Shown piece after piece: positions 32,979 through 41,917 of a DNA stretch of 53,248 nt (within the stretch, counting starts at the first letter, position 1; every line of letters starts with the position of its first letter). Made by a program: the position numbers and the translations under genes. The notes under the pieces were generated by a model that saw only the letters and a program-made list of their open reading frames with translations, was not told the DNA's origin and did no database searches. Source of the stretch: an uncultured Clostridia bacterium (GTDB taxonomy: Bacteria > Bacillota > Clostridia > Lachnospirales > Anaerotignaceae); the NCBI GenBank assembly GCA_944381455.1, contig CALWLF010000123.1, positions 1-53,248 on the forward strand, in the 5' to 3' direction.

Positions 32979-34157
32979 GTGCAAAGAAAAACATTTTTGA
33001 TGGGCATTGCCACCGGGATTGTGGCTTCGGCCGTTGCACTGGGCACCATGAACATGGCTTCGGTGGTCATCAACGCCAAAGATAAAACATTTACCGTAAC
33101 CGATAAAATGAATTATATCGGCAGTATTTTGGAGCAAAACTATGTGGACGATGTGGATGAAGGAGAAATGGTGGAAGGCGCCTTCCGCGGCATGGCGGCA
33201 AGCATCGGCGATCCTTACACCACTTATTTTACGGCAGATGAAATGGCTTCGTTTCTGGAGGACATCGAAGGCGAGTTTTGCGGCATTGGCGTGACGGTGA
33301 TTTTCGATGAAACGGCCAACTGTCTGCGGGTGGTTTCGGTGATGGATGGCAATCCGGCGCAGAAGGCAGGAATTTTGGCTGGAGATTACATCATTTCTGT
33401 AGATGGAGAAGACGTGCGTGGTGTCGACAGCGACACGGTGGTCAGCAAAATGAAAGGAGAAGCCGGCACTGAGGTAACCGTTGGCGTTTTGCGAGAAGAG
33501 ATGGAACTCTCCTTTACTATGAAACGGGACACCATTGAAGTGCAGTCGGTGACAGGAGAAATGCAAGAAAACGGCATTGCCTATCTAGCCATCAGCAGCT
33601 TCAACAGCAATACATACCAGCAGTTTCAAAAAGAATATGATGCCTTGATGGCGCAAAATCCCAAGGGTTTGATTTTGGACTTACGCGATAACACCGGCGG
33701 CGTGCTGGAAGTAGCCAACGAAATTGCAGACACCTTAGTGGGCGAGGGCACCATTGTGTATACCATCGATAAAGAAGGCAACCGGCAGGATTATACTTCC
33801 GATGCCAACAAAATCGACATTCCTCTTTGTGTTTTGGTCAATGGGCAAAGTGCCAGTGCATCGGAAGTGCTCTCCGGGGCAGTGCAGGGCAACGACTGCG
33901 GCACTCTGGTTGGCACCCAGACCTTTGGTAAGGGCTTGGTACAGCAGACTTTTGGCTTGCCGGATGGATCGGCTTTGAAAGTAACGGTGCAGAAATATTA
34001 TACGCCAGATGACGTTTGTATCCAGGGTGTTGGGCTGACGCCAGATGTGGTGGTGGAACTGCCGGACGGCCTCATCAGTCCGCAGCTGCTGACAGAAGGA
34101 CAGACAGATACCCAGCTGGAAAAGGCAATGGATGTGATTTTAGAACAGGCAAAATAA
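32979..34157 (+). CDS. C-terminal processing protease, S41 family
   Basis: A 392-residue protease if the GTG at 32979 is used; the ATG at 32973 is also possible but lies only 2 bases from AGGGG. An N-terminal signal anchor (FLMGIATGIVASAVALGT) is followed by the CtpA helical region, a PDZ domain (EFCGIGVTVIFDETANCLRV to VDSDTVVSKMKG) and the S41 core with Ser in NGQSASASEVLSG and Lys in TFGKGLVQQTF. It should work outside the membrane on C-termini of cell-envelope proteins. It is a single gene between two convergent or divergent units. Confidence 0.93.
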   Translation: MQRKTFLMGIATGIVASAVALGTMNMASVVINAKDKTFTVTDKMNYIGSILEQNYVDDVDEGEMVEGAFRGMAASIGDPYTTYFTADEMASFLEDIEGEFCGIGVTVIFDETANCLRVVSVMDGNPAQKAGILAGDYIISVDGEDVRGVDSDTVVSKMKGEAGTEVTVGVLREEMELSFTMKRDTIEVQSVTGEMQENGIAYLAISSFNSNTYQQFQKEYDALMAQNPKGLILDLRDNTGGVLEVANEIADTLVGEGTIVYTIDKEGNRQDYTSDANKIDIPLCVLVNGQSASASEVLSGAVQGNDCGTLVGTQTFGKGLVQQTFGLPDGSALKVTVQKYYTPDDVCIQGVGLTPDVVVELPDGLISPQLLTEGQTDTQLEKAMDVILEQAK

Positions 34158-34171
34158 AAGCGAAATGGTAA

Positions 34172-34378
34172 AAAAAGACTGGAATCCCAAACGCTTATTG
34201 GGCGCAGCTTCCGAAGAAAACGAAGATGGCTGCAATCCTTCGATACAAAGGATTGCAGCCATTTGATGTTTTTCAAGGTTGTTTTTTTTGCAGAGTGCTG
34301 TCGCAATTTCCAAGAAGAAAAAGAAGAAAGATAAACACAATGGGTTTTTTGGAAACTGCTTTGGGTTCCAGTCTTTTT
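34172..34378. repeat. Nested inverted repeats and terminator between ctpA-type and MATE genes
   Basis: An inner hairpin (ATGGCTGCAATCCTT 34226-34240 with AAGGATTGCAGCCAT) followed by T-rich DNA is a good terminator for the protease gene. It lies inside a larger inverted repeat: 34172-34191 (AAAAAGACTGGAATCCCAAA) pairs with 34360-34378 with a single bulge. The outer arms carry A and T runs at their ends like a terminator. The 207-bp unit could be a palindromic repeat element or two stacked terminators. Confidence 0.6.
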
Positions 34379-34457
34379 CTGTTTGGCAGAATGTTTTAAA
34401 AAAGCTTTTGCTGCCCGCGCCATGAAAGTGCGGCATCTTTTTTATACGCAGCTTTGT

Positions 34458-35804
34458 TTAAGCATTTTTGTTATGCTTTCTGCATTCTCTTGCATACAAA
34501 ATGAGGCAAAAGATGGATAGAATCAATTCCACCACCGGCTGCGCAGCAATGACACCTTGTAACCCTCCGATGTGGTTGAGCACGATGACGGCTGGGATAA
34601 ACAAAAGGGCGTTGCGCATCAATGTAATGCAAAGGGAGGGCAGGGCTTTGCCCAGGGCCTGAAAATAGCTGGTTACCATGTTGATGATGCTCAGCAGCCC
34701 GGCAGAAAGGCACAAAATGCGAAGGAAATAGCCGGCCTGGGCAATCAGTGTTTCTTCGTGCAAAAAAAAGGCCGTAAGCTGGTTGGAACAGAGCAAAAAC
34801 AGCACCGTAAAGAAAAGCCCCAACACCAATCCATAACAGATGGAAAGGAACATGGTTTTTGACAGACGCTCCTTTTCACCGGCGCCATAGCAAAAACCAA
34901 TGAGCGGCGTCACCCCTTGGGATAGTCCCACCAAAAGCATGATGGGCACCATGTCAATTTTATAAGCAATGCCGTAAGCAGCAACGGCATTGGCGCCGTA
35001 CCTGGAAATGTACTGGTTGAGCACGATGTTGGAAATGCTCATCAAAACAGTGATGAGGGCCCCGGGAATGCCGATGGAAACGACGCTTTTGGCCAGATAA
35101 AAGCTTGGGCGAAATTGTTTTGGCGAAAGGGAAAAGAGCGCCGTTTTGTTTTTGTGCTGTTTCCAAAGGCAGAAAAAATAATAGATGGTGGCAAAGAAAA
35201 AGCCCAAAGAAGTGGCCAAGGCAGCGCCGGCGGTGCCCATTTGTAACGGAAGAATCAGCACATAGTCTAAGACAACATTGATGGCATTACCCAGCACCAG
35301 CCCCACCGTGCTTTCTTTGATCAGCCCAATGGAGCGAAACAGATGGACAAATCCATTGGAGAACATGATAAAGGGCGCGCCAAGAAAAATAAATTGCAGA
35401 TAATCGCAGGTATAGGCCATGGTTTCTTCATCGGCGCCGGCAAGCAGGGCAATAGGCCGGGTAAAACAAAGCCCAATGGCCAGGGTGAGGATACCGGCAA
35501 AAAACATGGCATAGATACAAAATTGGACGGTTTTTCCGGCCAAATCCCTTTTGTTTTCGCCCAAAAGCCTTGCGGCAACACTGCTGCCGCCCATGCCAAA
35601 GATACAGGCAATGGACATGATGATCAGCAGGATGGGCGTGCATAAGGTGACGGCCGCAATCATGGCTGGTTCTTGTGTCATGGAGACGAAAAATGTGTCT
35701 GCTATGTTGTAAATTAATGTGGTCAGCTGTCCCAGCATAGCTGGGATGCCCATGGTCAAAATGGCCTTGGCGATATTTTTTTCTTCAAAAACAGGTTGCA
35801 TCAT
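34458..35804 (-). CDS. MATE-family efflux transporter
   Basis: A 448-residue MatE protein starting at ATG 35804, just after AAAGGAGG. Twelve hydrophobic segments; the first half opens NIAKAILTMGIPAMLGQLTTLIYN, the second YLAKSVVSIGIPGALITVLMS. GMGGSSVAARLLGE is a typical loop of the family. It is divergent from a Crp-family regulator, a common arrangement for regulated efflux. It is only distantly like the MATE at 30878. Confidence 0.92.
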   Translation of the reverse strand: MMQPVFEEKNIAKAILTMGIPAMLGQLTTLIYNIADTFFVSMTQEPAMIAAVTLCTPILLIIMSIACIFGMGGSSVAARLLGENKRDLAGKTVQFCIYAMFFAGILTLAIGLCFTRPIALLAGADEETMAYTCDYLQFIFLGAPFIMFSNGFVHLFRSIGLIKESTVGLVLGNAINVVLDYVLILPLQMGTAGAALATSLGFFFATIYYFFCLWKQHKNKTALFSLSPKQFRPSFYLAKSVVSIGIPGALITVLMSISNIVLNQYISRYGANAVAAYGIAYKIDMVPIMLLVGLSQGVTPLIGFCYGAGEKERLSKTMFLSICYGLVLGLFFTVLFLLCSNQLTAFFLHEETLIAQAGYFLRILCLSAGLLSIINMVTSYFQALGKALPSLCITLMRNALLFIPAVIVLNHIGGLQGVIAAQPVVELILSIFCLILYARECRKHNKNA

Positions 35805-35838
35805 CGGGACCTCCTTTATTCTAGAGGCCATTGTATGA

Positions 35839-35871
35839 TATAATGACTGTAAAAAAACAGGACATTTGTCC
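35839..35871 (+). promoter_or_regulatory. -10 box and small palindrome before the Crp-type gene
   Basis: TATAAT at 35839-35844 and the dyad GGACA-TT-TGTCC at 35860-35871, just before GGTGGAGG. The dyad may be an operator for the Crp-type protein itself. Confidence 0.4.
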
Positions 35872-35884
35872 GGGTGGAGGCAGT

Positions 35885-36511
35885 ATGAAAAAAATATATG
35901 ATCGAGAAACCATAGAAGCCTATTTACAAAGGATTCCGCATCAGCAGACACTGCGGCAGTTTCAGGACAAGCTATTTCTCATTGTGTATGAAAAAGGCGA
36001 ATTTGTGACGGCGCCTTTTTTGGAAACGTCGCTGTTTCAAATGGTGTTGGAGGGTTCGTGCAGCATTTATTTTGTGCGGGAGGACGGGGAGAAGTATGCC
36101 CTTTCCGATGGACGAGAAGGGTATTTTTTGGGCGATATGGAGATTTTTCATGCTTCTGCCAGCAGTATCTATACGGAGGCCACCGAAACGCTGTGCTGTC
36201 TTGCGCTGCCCATTGAACCAAACAGAAGTCAGCTGCTGCAAGATGCCGCCTTTTTGCGCTTGGCAGGCATAAGTTTGGCAGAAAAGATGGCTGCCATCAC
36301 GGCCTTTCACGCAGAACCCAGCTCCCTGCGGGAGCGGGTGCTTTCCTATCTGAACTATAACTGTCAGGACTGCACCATCCGGGGACTGGAAAAGGCTGCT
36401 TTCCATCTGCATTGCAGCGCCAGGCAGCTGCAGCGGATCATGACCAAGCTGGAACAGGAACAAAGGGTGGAAAAAATAGGGAAGGGGAGTTACCGGCTGC
36501 TTTTGAAATAA
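35885..36511 (+). CDS. Crp/Fnr-family transcriptional regulator
   Basis: A 208-residue protein with an N-terminal cupin-like cyclic-nucleotide-binding domain (KLFLIVYEKGEFVTAPFLE, SLFQMVLEGSCSIYFVRED, YFLGDMEIF) and a C-terminal helix-turn-helix (CTIRGLEKAAFHLHCSARQLQRI). The residues that hold cAMP in Crp are not evident, so the ligand is unknown; it resembles the YeiL-type branch. The ATG at 35885 is set by GGTGGAGG. It is divergent from the MATE gene and probably controls it. Confidence 0.88.
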   Translation: MKKIYDRETIEAYLQRIPHQQTLRQFQDKLFLIVYEKGEFVTAPFLETSLFQMVLEGSCSIYFVREDGEKYALSDGREGYFLGDMEIFHASASSIYTEATETLCCLALPIEPNRSQLLQDAAFLRLAGISLAEKMAAITAFHAEPSSLRERVLSYLNYNCQDCTIRGLEKAAFHLHCSARQLQRIMTKLEQEQRVEKIGKGSYRLLLK

Positions 36512-36529
36512 TCATGGTTTTTAAAAAAG

Positions 36530-36567
36530 AAAAGACAGCTCTTTTTTAGGAAAGAGTTGTCTTTTTG
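36530..36567. terminator. Terminator between the Crp-type gene and nrdG
   Basis: AAAGACAGCTCTTT and AAAGAGTTGTCTTT with T run; convergent genes share it. Confidence 0.8.
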
Positions 36568-36600
36568 TTTGATTTCATCAGATAAGAAAGCTCGTTCTGG

Positions 36601-37104
36601 TTAAACAGATTCTTCCAACAGAACAATCTGGCCTGTTTTTCTTGTTTCTTTCATATCGATGATGCGCTGGTTGCGGCTGCCCCGAAAGCGCAGCTCCAAA
36701 GATCGTTCTTCTAACAGGAAGGGGCCGTCGATGAGCACATCTGTTTCTTGCAGCAGGGATTGCACGCCTTCGTCGTGGTTTTCTTCCAGTTCTTCCAGCA
36801 AAAAGCCGGTATAGGTCCATACATTTAAGCCCAGGGCATGGGCATCTTTGGCAATTTGGGCGCAGGCTGCCGCCTGGTAAAAGGGATCGCCGCCGGTGAG
36901 GGTGACGCCGTCCAGCAAAGGGTTTTGTGCCATGGCTTTTTTGATTTCCTCGGTGTCCATCTCTTTGCCGCCGGCAAAGTCATGGGTTTGAGGGTTGTGG
37001 CAGCCAGGGCAGTTGTGACTGCATCCTTGGGTAAAGACGGCCAGGCGGATGCCCCGGCCGTCCACAATGGAATCGTTGACAAGAGAAGAAATTCTCAGTT
37101 TCAT
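36601..37104 (-). CDS. nrdG: Anaerobic ribonucleotide reductase activating protein
   Basis: A 167-residue radical SAM enzyme with the CxxxCxxC cluster motif GCSHNCPGC (Cys28, Cys32, Cys35), GGDPF for SAM binding and the NrdG-type end. It makes the glycyl radical on NrdD using SAM and a 4Fe-4S cluster. Its ATG overlaps the nrdD stop by 4 bases, so the two are translationally coupled. Confidence 0.96.
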   Translation of the reverse strand: MKLRISSLVNDSIVDGRGIRLAVFTQGCSHNCPGCHNPQTHDFAGGKEMDTEEIKKAMAQNPLLDGVTLTGGDPFYQAAACAQIAKDAHALGLNVWTYTGFLLEELEENHDEGVQSLLQETDVLIDGPFLLEERSLELRFRGSRNQRIIDMKETRKTGQIVLLEESV

Positions 37105-39446
37105 TCTGCTTCACCTTCAGTATCGCAGCAGTCTTCCATGCCGTGTTTCACCCGGTCATGTTCTTCGGCCCGTTTGGCGTTATTAAACCGTTCCAAATCG
37201 CCCACCAGATAGCCGGTGATGCGGCGGATGCGGTGGAAGCCCACATCGGCGTCGCCTTCGTGGCGGCCGCACTGGGGACAGGTGTCGCCAATGATGCCCG
37301 TATAGCCGCAGCAAGGATCCCGGTCTACAGGATGGTTGATGGAGCCGTAGCCGATGCCGCATTCTTTCATGAAGCGTACAATTTTTTCAAAGGCATCCAG
37401 GTTCTGGGTGGGATCGCCATCCAGTTCCACATAGGAAATGTGGCCGGCATTGGTGAGGGCATGGTAAGGCGCTTCCAGCTGGATTTTGCGGAAGGCGCTG
37501 ATGGGGTAGTAAACGGGAATATGGAAACTGTTGGTGTAGTATTCCCGGTCGGTGATGCCTTCGATGATCCCGAATTTTTTCTTATCCAAGCGGATGAAGC
37601 GGCCGGAAAGCCCTTCGGCTGGTGTGGCCAGCAAAGTAAAGTTCATGCCGTATTTTTTTGTGGTTTCATCCATTCGTTTTCTCATATGGCTGATGATGTC
37701 AAGGCCCAGGTTTTGTGCCGTTTCGCTTTCGCCATGATGGACGCCGATGAGGGCTTTTAAGCATTCGGCCAGGCCAATGAAGCCCACAGAGAGGGTGCCG
37801 TGTTTTAACACTTCTCGAATTTCGTCGTTATAGCCCAGTTTGTCGCTGTCAATCCATACGCCTTCGCCCATGAGGAAGGGGAAATTGCTGACTTTTTTCT
37901 TGGCCTGAATTTCAAACCGTTCCAACAGCTGGTCGATGACCAGGTCAATTTTCCGGTCCAGTTCATTATAGAACCATTCGATGTTATGGTTGGCCATGAT
38001 ACCGATGCGAGGTAGGTTGATGGAGGTGAAGCTCAAGTTGCCGCGGCCGTTACTGATTTCCTTTGTTTTGTCATATTCGTTGGCCATGACACGGGTGCGG
38101 CAGCCCATATAAGAAATTTCCGTTTCCGGAGTGCCTTTATAATATTTGATGTTAAAAGGCGCGTCCTGGAACGAGAAGTTGGGGAAAAGCCGTTTGGCGC
38201 TGACGCGGCAGGAGAGTTTAAAGAGGTCATAGTTTGGCTCCCCGGGATTAAAGTTGATGCCTTCTTTGACACGGAAGATCTGGATGGGGAAAATAGGCGT
38301 TTCGCCATTGCCCAAGCCTTTTTCTGTGACCAGCAGCATATTTTTTACCACCATACGGCCTTCGGAAGAAGTGTCCATGCCGTAGTTGATGGAAGAAAAG
38401 GGCGTTTGTGCCCCGGCACGGGAGTGCATGGTGTTGAGGTTATGGATCAAGGCTTCCATGGCCTGATAGGTGGCCCGGTCGGTGCCTTTTTCTGCTTTTT
38501 CTCTGGCAAAATGCTGGGCTTTGATAATATCTTCTGGTTCATAACCGGCTTCCAGCAGCACCTGCATTTGAGCTTCGTTATAGTCCTCGCTTTCATCAAG
38601 GGCGGGGATGAAGTTTTGTTTTTCCAGTTTTTCTTTCAAAAGTGCCGTCACCGCTTCCGGATCGGCACCGGCAATCAGTTCCAAAGCGTCGCCCATGGCG
38701 CGGAAATACCGTTTTTTGAAGGTCTTGCGCACGCCTGGAGCCAGGCCGTAGTCAAAGTTGACGATGGATTGGCCGCCGTGCTGGTCGTTTTGGTTGCTTT
38801 GGATGGCAATACAGGCCAGGGCAGCATAGCTGGTGATGTCGTTGGGCTCCCGCAGGGTGCCGTGTCCCGTGGAAAAACCGTTTTTAAAGAGTTTTAAAAT
38901 ATCAATCTGACAGCAGGTGGTAGTCAGGGTGTAAAAATCCAGGTCATGGATATGAATATCGCCGTTGGCATGGGCTTCGGAATGTTCTGGTTTGAGGACA
39001 AACATTTCGTAAAAATGTTTGGCCCCTTCGGAGCCGTATTTCAACATGGTGCCCATGGCGGTGTTGCCGTCGATGTTGGCGTTTTCCCGTTTGATGTCAC
39101 TGTCGCGAGAATCGCGGAAGGTGATGTCGTCATAGGTTTTCATCAGTCGGTTATTCATATCGCGGATGCGGGAACGCTCGGCACGATAGAGGATGTAGCT
39201 TTTGGCCGTACGGACATAGCCGTGGTCGATGAGCACTTTTTCCACCATATCCTGGATTTGTTCCACAGAAGGAGACTGGTTGCCGGCCAGTTCAAAATTT
39301 TGCTGCACTTCTTCGGCCAGATTGAGGCAAACAGATTCCTCTTTTGCGCCGGTGGTGGCGGCAAAGGCCTTGTTGATGGCGGAGGCAATTTTGGCCGCAT
39401 CAAAGGCCACCTGGCGTCCGTCTCGTTTGGTGATGGTTGTAATCAT
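37101..39446 (-). CDS. nrdD: Anaerobic ribonucleoside-triphosphate reductase (class III)
   Basis: A 781-residue enzyme from the ATG at 39446; the frame is open further upstream, but that part lies over the promoter and NrdR boxes. The N-terminal ATP cone (TKRDGRQVAFDAAKIASAINKAF) gives allosteric control. The C-terminal zinc site is CCGYTG...CPQC, and the glycyl radical Gly is in RRITGYL. It reduces NTPs to dNTPs without oxygen, and its presence marks an anaerobic lifestyle. Confidence 0.97.
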   Translation of the reverse strand: MITTITKRDGRQVAFDAAKIASAINKAFAATTGAKEESVCLNLAEEVQQNFELAGNQSPSVEQIQDMVEKVLIDHGYVRTAKSYILYRAERSRIRDMNNRLMKTYDDITFRDSRDSDIKRENANIDGNTAMGTMLKYGSEGAKHFYEMFVLKPEHSEAHANGDIHIHDLDFYTLTTTCCQIDILKLFKNGFSTGHGTLREPNDITSYAALACIAIQSNQNDQHGGQSIVNFDYGLAPGVRKTFKKRYFRAMGDALELIAGADPEAVTALLKEKLEKQNFIPALDESEDYNEAQMQVLLEAGYEPEDIIKAQHFAREKAEKGTDRATYQAMEALIHNLNTMHSRAGAQTPFSSINYGMDTSSEGRMVVKNMLLVTEKGLGNGETPIFPIQIFRVKEGINFNPGEPNYDLFKLSCRVSAKRLFPNFSFQDAPFNIKYYKGTPETEISYMGCRTRVMANEYDKTKEISNGRGNLSFTSINLPRIGIMANHNIEWFYNELDRKIDLVIDQLLERFEIQAKKKVSNFPFLMGEGVWIDSDKLGYNDEIREVLKHGTLSVGFIGLAECLKALIGVHHGESETAQNLGLDIISHMRKRMDETTKKYGMNFTLLATPAEGLSGRFIRLDKKKFGIIEGITDREYYTNSFHIPVYYPISAFRKIQLEAPYHALTNAGHISYVELDGDPTQNLDAFEKIVRFMKECGIGYGSINHPVDRDPCCGYTGIIGDTCPQCGRHEGDADVGFHRIRRITGYLVGDLERFNNAKRAEEHDRVKHGMEDCCDTEGEAE

Positions 39447-39474
39447 CGGTATATGTCCCCCTTTTTTTAACCAA

Positions 39475-39545
39475 ACACAATATCTTGTGGTTTTTTCTTG
39501 ATTCACAACTGTATCTATTGTATCTCTGAAGTTGCCTATCGTCAA
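39475..39545 (-). promoter_or_regulatory. nrdDG promoter with tandem NrdR boxes
   Basis: Box 2, ACACAATATCTTGTGG (39475-39490), and box 1, CAACTGTATCTATTGT (39506-39521), match the NrdR consensus and are 31 bases apart, three helical turns. The minus-strand promoter TTGACG (39545-39540), 17 bases, TACAAT (39522-39517) overlaps box 1. NrdR bound here would repress the operon. Confidence 0.8.
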
Positions 39546-39680
39546 GGCGTAACTTTGTCTAAAAAAGTACTTGCCCGTCATATCGTCAAGACACCACATT
39601 GCCGAAAAAAATGGATATTGGAAAAAAAACAGGCATATTGATAGTAGATGACAACATAAAGGCAGAGGAGCTGGGAAAAA

Positions 39681-39938
39681 ATGGAGACCTTTTACTGTTT
39701 CAAGAAAAAAGAAGTCATCAATGTTTGTGATGGACAGCGGCTTGGGTTTGTGCAGGATTTGGAGCTGGAGGTGTGCAGCGGCCGCATTTGCGCGCTGCTG
39801 GTGCCGGTGGGCACCACGCTCTTTGGACTTTTGCGTCCCCAGCGGTGGTATCGGATTCGCTGGGACTGCATCCGCCGCATAGGAGACGATGTGATATTAG
39901 TGGACATTGTGCCGGAAAAAAACATCATAGAGCTTTAA
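39681..39938 (+). CDS. YlmC/YmxH family PRC-barrel sporulation protein
   Basis: An 85-residue protein with the PRC-barrel pattern: KKKEVINVCDGQRLGFVQDLELEVCSGRI and YRIRWDCIRRIGDDVILVDI. YlmC/YmxH proteins are found in spore-forming Firmicutes; their exact role is not settled. AGAGGAGC precedes the ATG. It is monocistronic between the divergent nrdD and downstream nrdR. Confidence 0.85.
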   Translation: METFYCFKKKEVINVCDGQRLGFVQDLELEVCSGRICALLVPVGTTLFGLLRPQRWYRIRWDCIRRIGDDVILVDIVPEKNIIEL

Positions 39939-39976
39939 AAGTTTGTGCTTTTTTTTGGCAGGGCCTGGCAAAGCAG

Positions 39977-40005
39977 TTGACCAAACGACGTTTCTACCTT
40001 ATACT
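39977..40005 (+). promoter_or_regulatory. nrdR promoter
   Basis: TTGACC (39977-39982), 17 bases, TATACT (40000-40005), 32 bases before the ATG. Confidence 0.75.
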
Positions 40006-40037
40006 AAAGATAGGCAAACGAGAGAGGAGGCAACGCC

Positions 40038-40505
40038 ATGAAATGCCCATTTTGTAACCATGATGATACGAGAGTCATCGACTCCCGCAGTCAGGATGAA
40101 AACACCACCATCCGCCGCCGCCGCCAATGCGACCAGTGTGGAAAACGGTTTACCACCTATGAACGCATTGACACCATCCCTATGACGGTGATTAAAACAA
40201 ACGGTACGAGAGAAACCTTTGATAAATCAAAGCTGCTGGGCGGTATCATGAAAAGCTGCAACAAGCGGCCCATCAGTGTCAAACAGATGGAACAGATTGC
40301 CGATGAGGTGGAAAATGCCGTGATGAGCAGCATGGACAAAGAAATTTCCAGCAAGGATATTGGCACCATGGTCATGGAACGGCTCAAAGAGATTGACGAG
40401 GTGGCTTATGTGCGTTTTGCTTCCGTCTACCGCCAGTTCAAAGACATCCATACTTTTATGGAGGAATTGGCAAAGATGCTGGAAGAAAAAAACAGCAAAT
40501 CCTAA
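40038..40505 (+). CDS. nrdR: Transcriptional repressor NrdR
   Basis: A 155-residue repressor of ribonucleotide reductase genes. The N-terminal zinc ribbon has MKCPFC and [13 protein letters not shown], followed by an ATP cone ([20 protein letters not shown]) that reads ATP/dATP status. The matching boxes upstream of nrdD, 0.5 kb away, are its predicted target. Confidence 0.97.
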   Translation: MKCPFCNHDDTRVIDSRSQDENTTIRRRRQCDQCGKRFTTYERIDTIPMTVIKTNGTRETFDKSKLLGGIMKSCNKRPISVKQMEQIADEVENAVMSSMDKEISSKDIGTMVMERLKEIDEVAYVRFASVYRQFKDIHTFMEELAKMLEEKNSKS

Positions 40506-40516
40506 GGTCATATCAT

Positions 40517-40552
40517 CCGCCCTTCTCCAGTTGGAAGAAAGGGCGGTTTTTT
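40517..40552 (+). terminator. nrdR terminator
   Basis: CCGCCCTT pairs with AAAGGGCGG, then TTTTTT. The his promoter starts directly in its tail. Confidence 0.85.
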
Positions 40553-40553
40553 G

Positions 40554-40582
40554 TTGACAAGAGGATGAAAAAAGGGTATACT
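40554..40582 (+). promoter_or_regulatory. Promoter of the histidine operon
   Basis: Consensus TTGACA (40554-40559), 17 bases, TATACT (40577-40582). The transcript would begin near 40589, leaving a leader of about 40 bases, too short for a T-box. Confidence 0.85.
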
Positions 40583-40630
40583 ATGCTTTATCTTGGTAAA
40601 GTGATAATATAATAAAGCAGGAGGATGGTT

Positions 40631-41914
40631 ATGATCGATATTAAACTGCACACTCCCATTGGGGTGAAAGATTGCCTGCCGCCGGAGCAGAAAAGAAAAC
40701 AACAGGTACTGCGTGCCGTTTCGACACTCTTTGCCTCTTATGGATATGAAGAAGTGGAAAGCCCCATGTTTGAATACATGGAAGTATTTTCCGATGAAAA
40801 GCTGGGCAGCACCAATCCCAACGATATGTTCCGGTTTTTCGACCGGACAGGCAACGCCCTGGCACTGCGCAGCGACTTGACACCGCCCATTGCCCGGATT
40901 GCCGCTACAGCCTATGCCGACAAAAAAGGCCCCCTGCGGTTTTCTTATGTGGGAAACGCCTTTCGTTACAGTGAAAGCTATCAAGGAAAACTGTATGAAG
41001 TGTCCCAGGCTGGGGTGGAGCTGATGGGCGCTTCTTCCGTGGAAGCCGATGCAGAAGTCATCGCCCTGGCTGCCCGCAGTTTAGAAGCAGCCGGCGTGGA
41101 AGAGTTTCGCATTCACATTGGACAAGTGAAGTTTTTCCGCTCCCTGCTGGAAGAAACGGGCCTTTCGGAAGAAAAGAAGGAGCGGCTGAAGGATTTGGTG
41201 GCTCATCGCAACTATGTGGGCGTGGAAGAAATGGTGGAAGAAAACGAAATGCCTGTTTCCGTCCAAAAACTGTTTTTGCAGCTGCCTCGCCTGGTGGGCG
41301 GAGAAGAGGTGCTGAAAGCGGCGGCTGCTTTGGTGGAAAGCAAAGATGCCAAGGAAGCTTTGGCCGAAATGAAGGACCTTTGGGAAGCCATTGGCGCCCA
41401 TGGGGTACAGGAAAAAACAGTCTTTGACCTGGGCATGGTCAACAGCTTGAATTATTACACCGGCATCATTTTCCGCGGCTATACTTACGGCACCGGCTAT
41501 TCGGTGGTGGACGGCGGCCGCTACGACCATTTGGTGGAACAGTTTGGCAAGCAAAGTCCGGCCGTTGGCTTTGGCATGAAGGTGGATGCCGTGCTGGATG
41601 CGCTGGAATACGCCCATAAGGCGGAGGATGTGCCGGGCATTGATGCTTTGGTGGCTTATCGGCCCCAGGCGAAAGCAAAAGCCTTTGCCATTGCCGATGC
41701 CTATCGCAAAAAGGGAATGCGCATGGAACAGAGCCTCCTTGGCAGTGACTTTGATGAAAACCTACAATATATGAAAGAGCGGAACATCCCTTCCATGCTC
41801 TTTTTCCAGACAGATTCCCAGCTGATTTATGTGCGGGATGCCAAGGAGCTGGGGTTTGTGGCCAATGAAATGGCCGTTTCGGATTTGATGGGACTGGATG
41901 GGAAGGAGCGGTAA
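40631..41914 (+). CDS. hisZ: ATP phosphoribosyltransferase regulatory subunit
   Basis: A 427-residue class II aminoacyl-tRNA synthetase-like protein, started at ATG 40631 because AGGAGG lies 6 bases upstream. HisRS-type motifs are present (TPIGVKDCLPPE, FRFFDRTGNALALRSDLTPPIAR, YTYGTGYSVVDGGRYDHL), but the protein heads a his operon directly before a short HisG, which marks it as HisZ. HisZ joins HisG to form the active, histidine-sensitive first enzyme of the pathway. Confidence 0.93.
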   Translation: MIDIKLHTPIGVKDCLPPEQKRKQQVLRAVSTLFASYGYEEVESPMFEYMEVFSDEKLGSTNPNDMFRFFDRTGNALALRSDLTPPIARIAATAYADKKGPLRFSYVGNAFRYSESYQGKLYEVSQAGVELMGASSVEADAEVIALAARSLEAAGVEEFRIHIGQVKFFRSLLEETGLSEEKKERLKDLVAHRNYVGVEEMVEENEMPVSVQKLFLQLPRLVGGEEVLKAAAALVESKDAKEALAEMKDLWEAIGAHGVQEKTVFDLGMVNSLNYYTGIIFRGYTYGTGYSVVDGGRYDHLVEQFGKQSPAVGFGMKVDAVLDALEYAHKAEDVPGIDALVAYRPQAKAKAFAIADAYRKKGMRMEQSLLGSDFDENLQYMKERNIPSMLFFQTDSQLIYVRDAKELGFVANEMAVSDLMGLDGKER

Positions 41915-41917
41915 CCA

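Noticed and set aside
38946-39470. Plus-strand open frame opposite nrdD
   Set aside because: It mirrors the nrdD codons and has no ribosome binding site or recognisable domain.
40583-40631. T-box or histidine attenuator before the his operon
   Set aside because: The predicted leader is only about 40 bases, with no specifier loop, antiterminator or His-rich leader peptide.
40631-41914. Histidyl-tRNA synthetase (hisS)
   Set aside because: It resembles HisRS, but its position directly before a short hisG in the his operon indicates the regulatory subunit HisZ.
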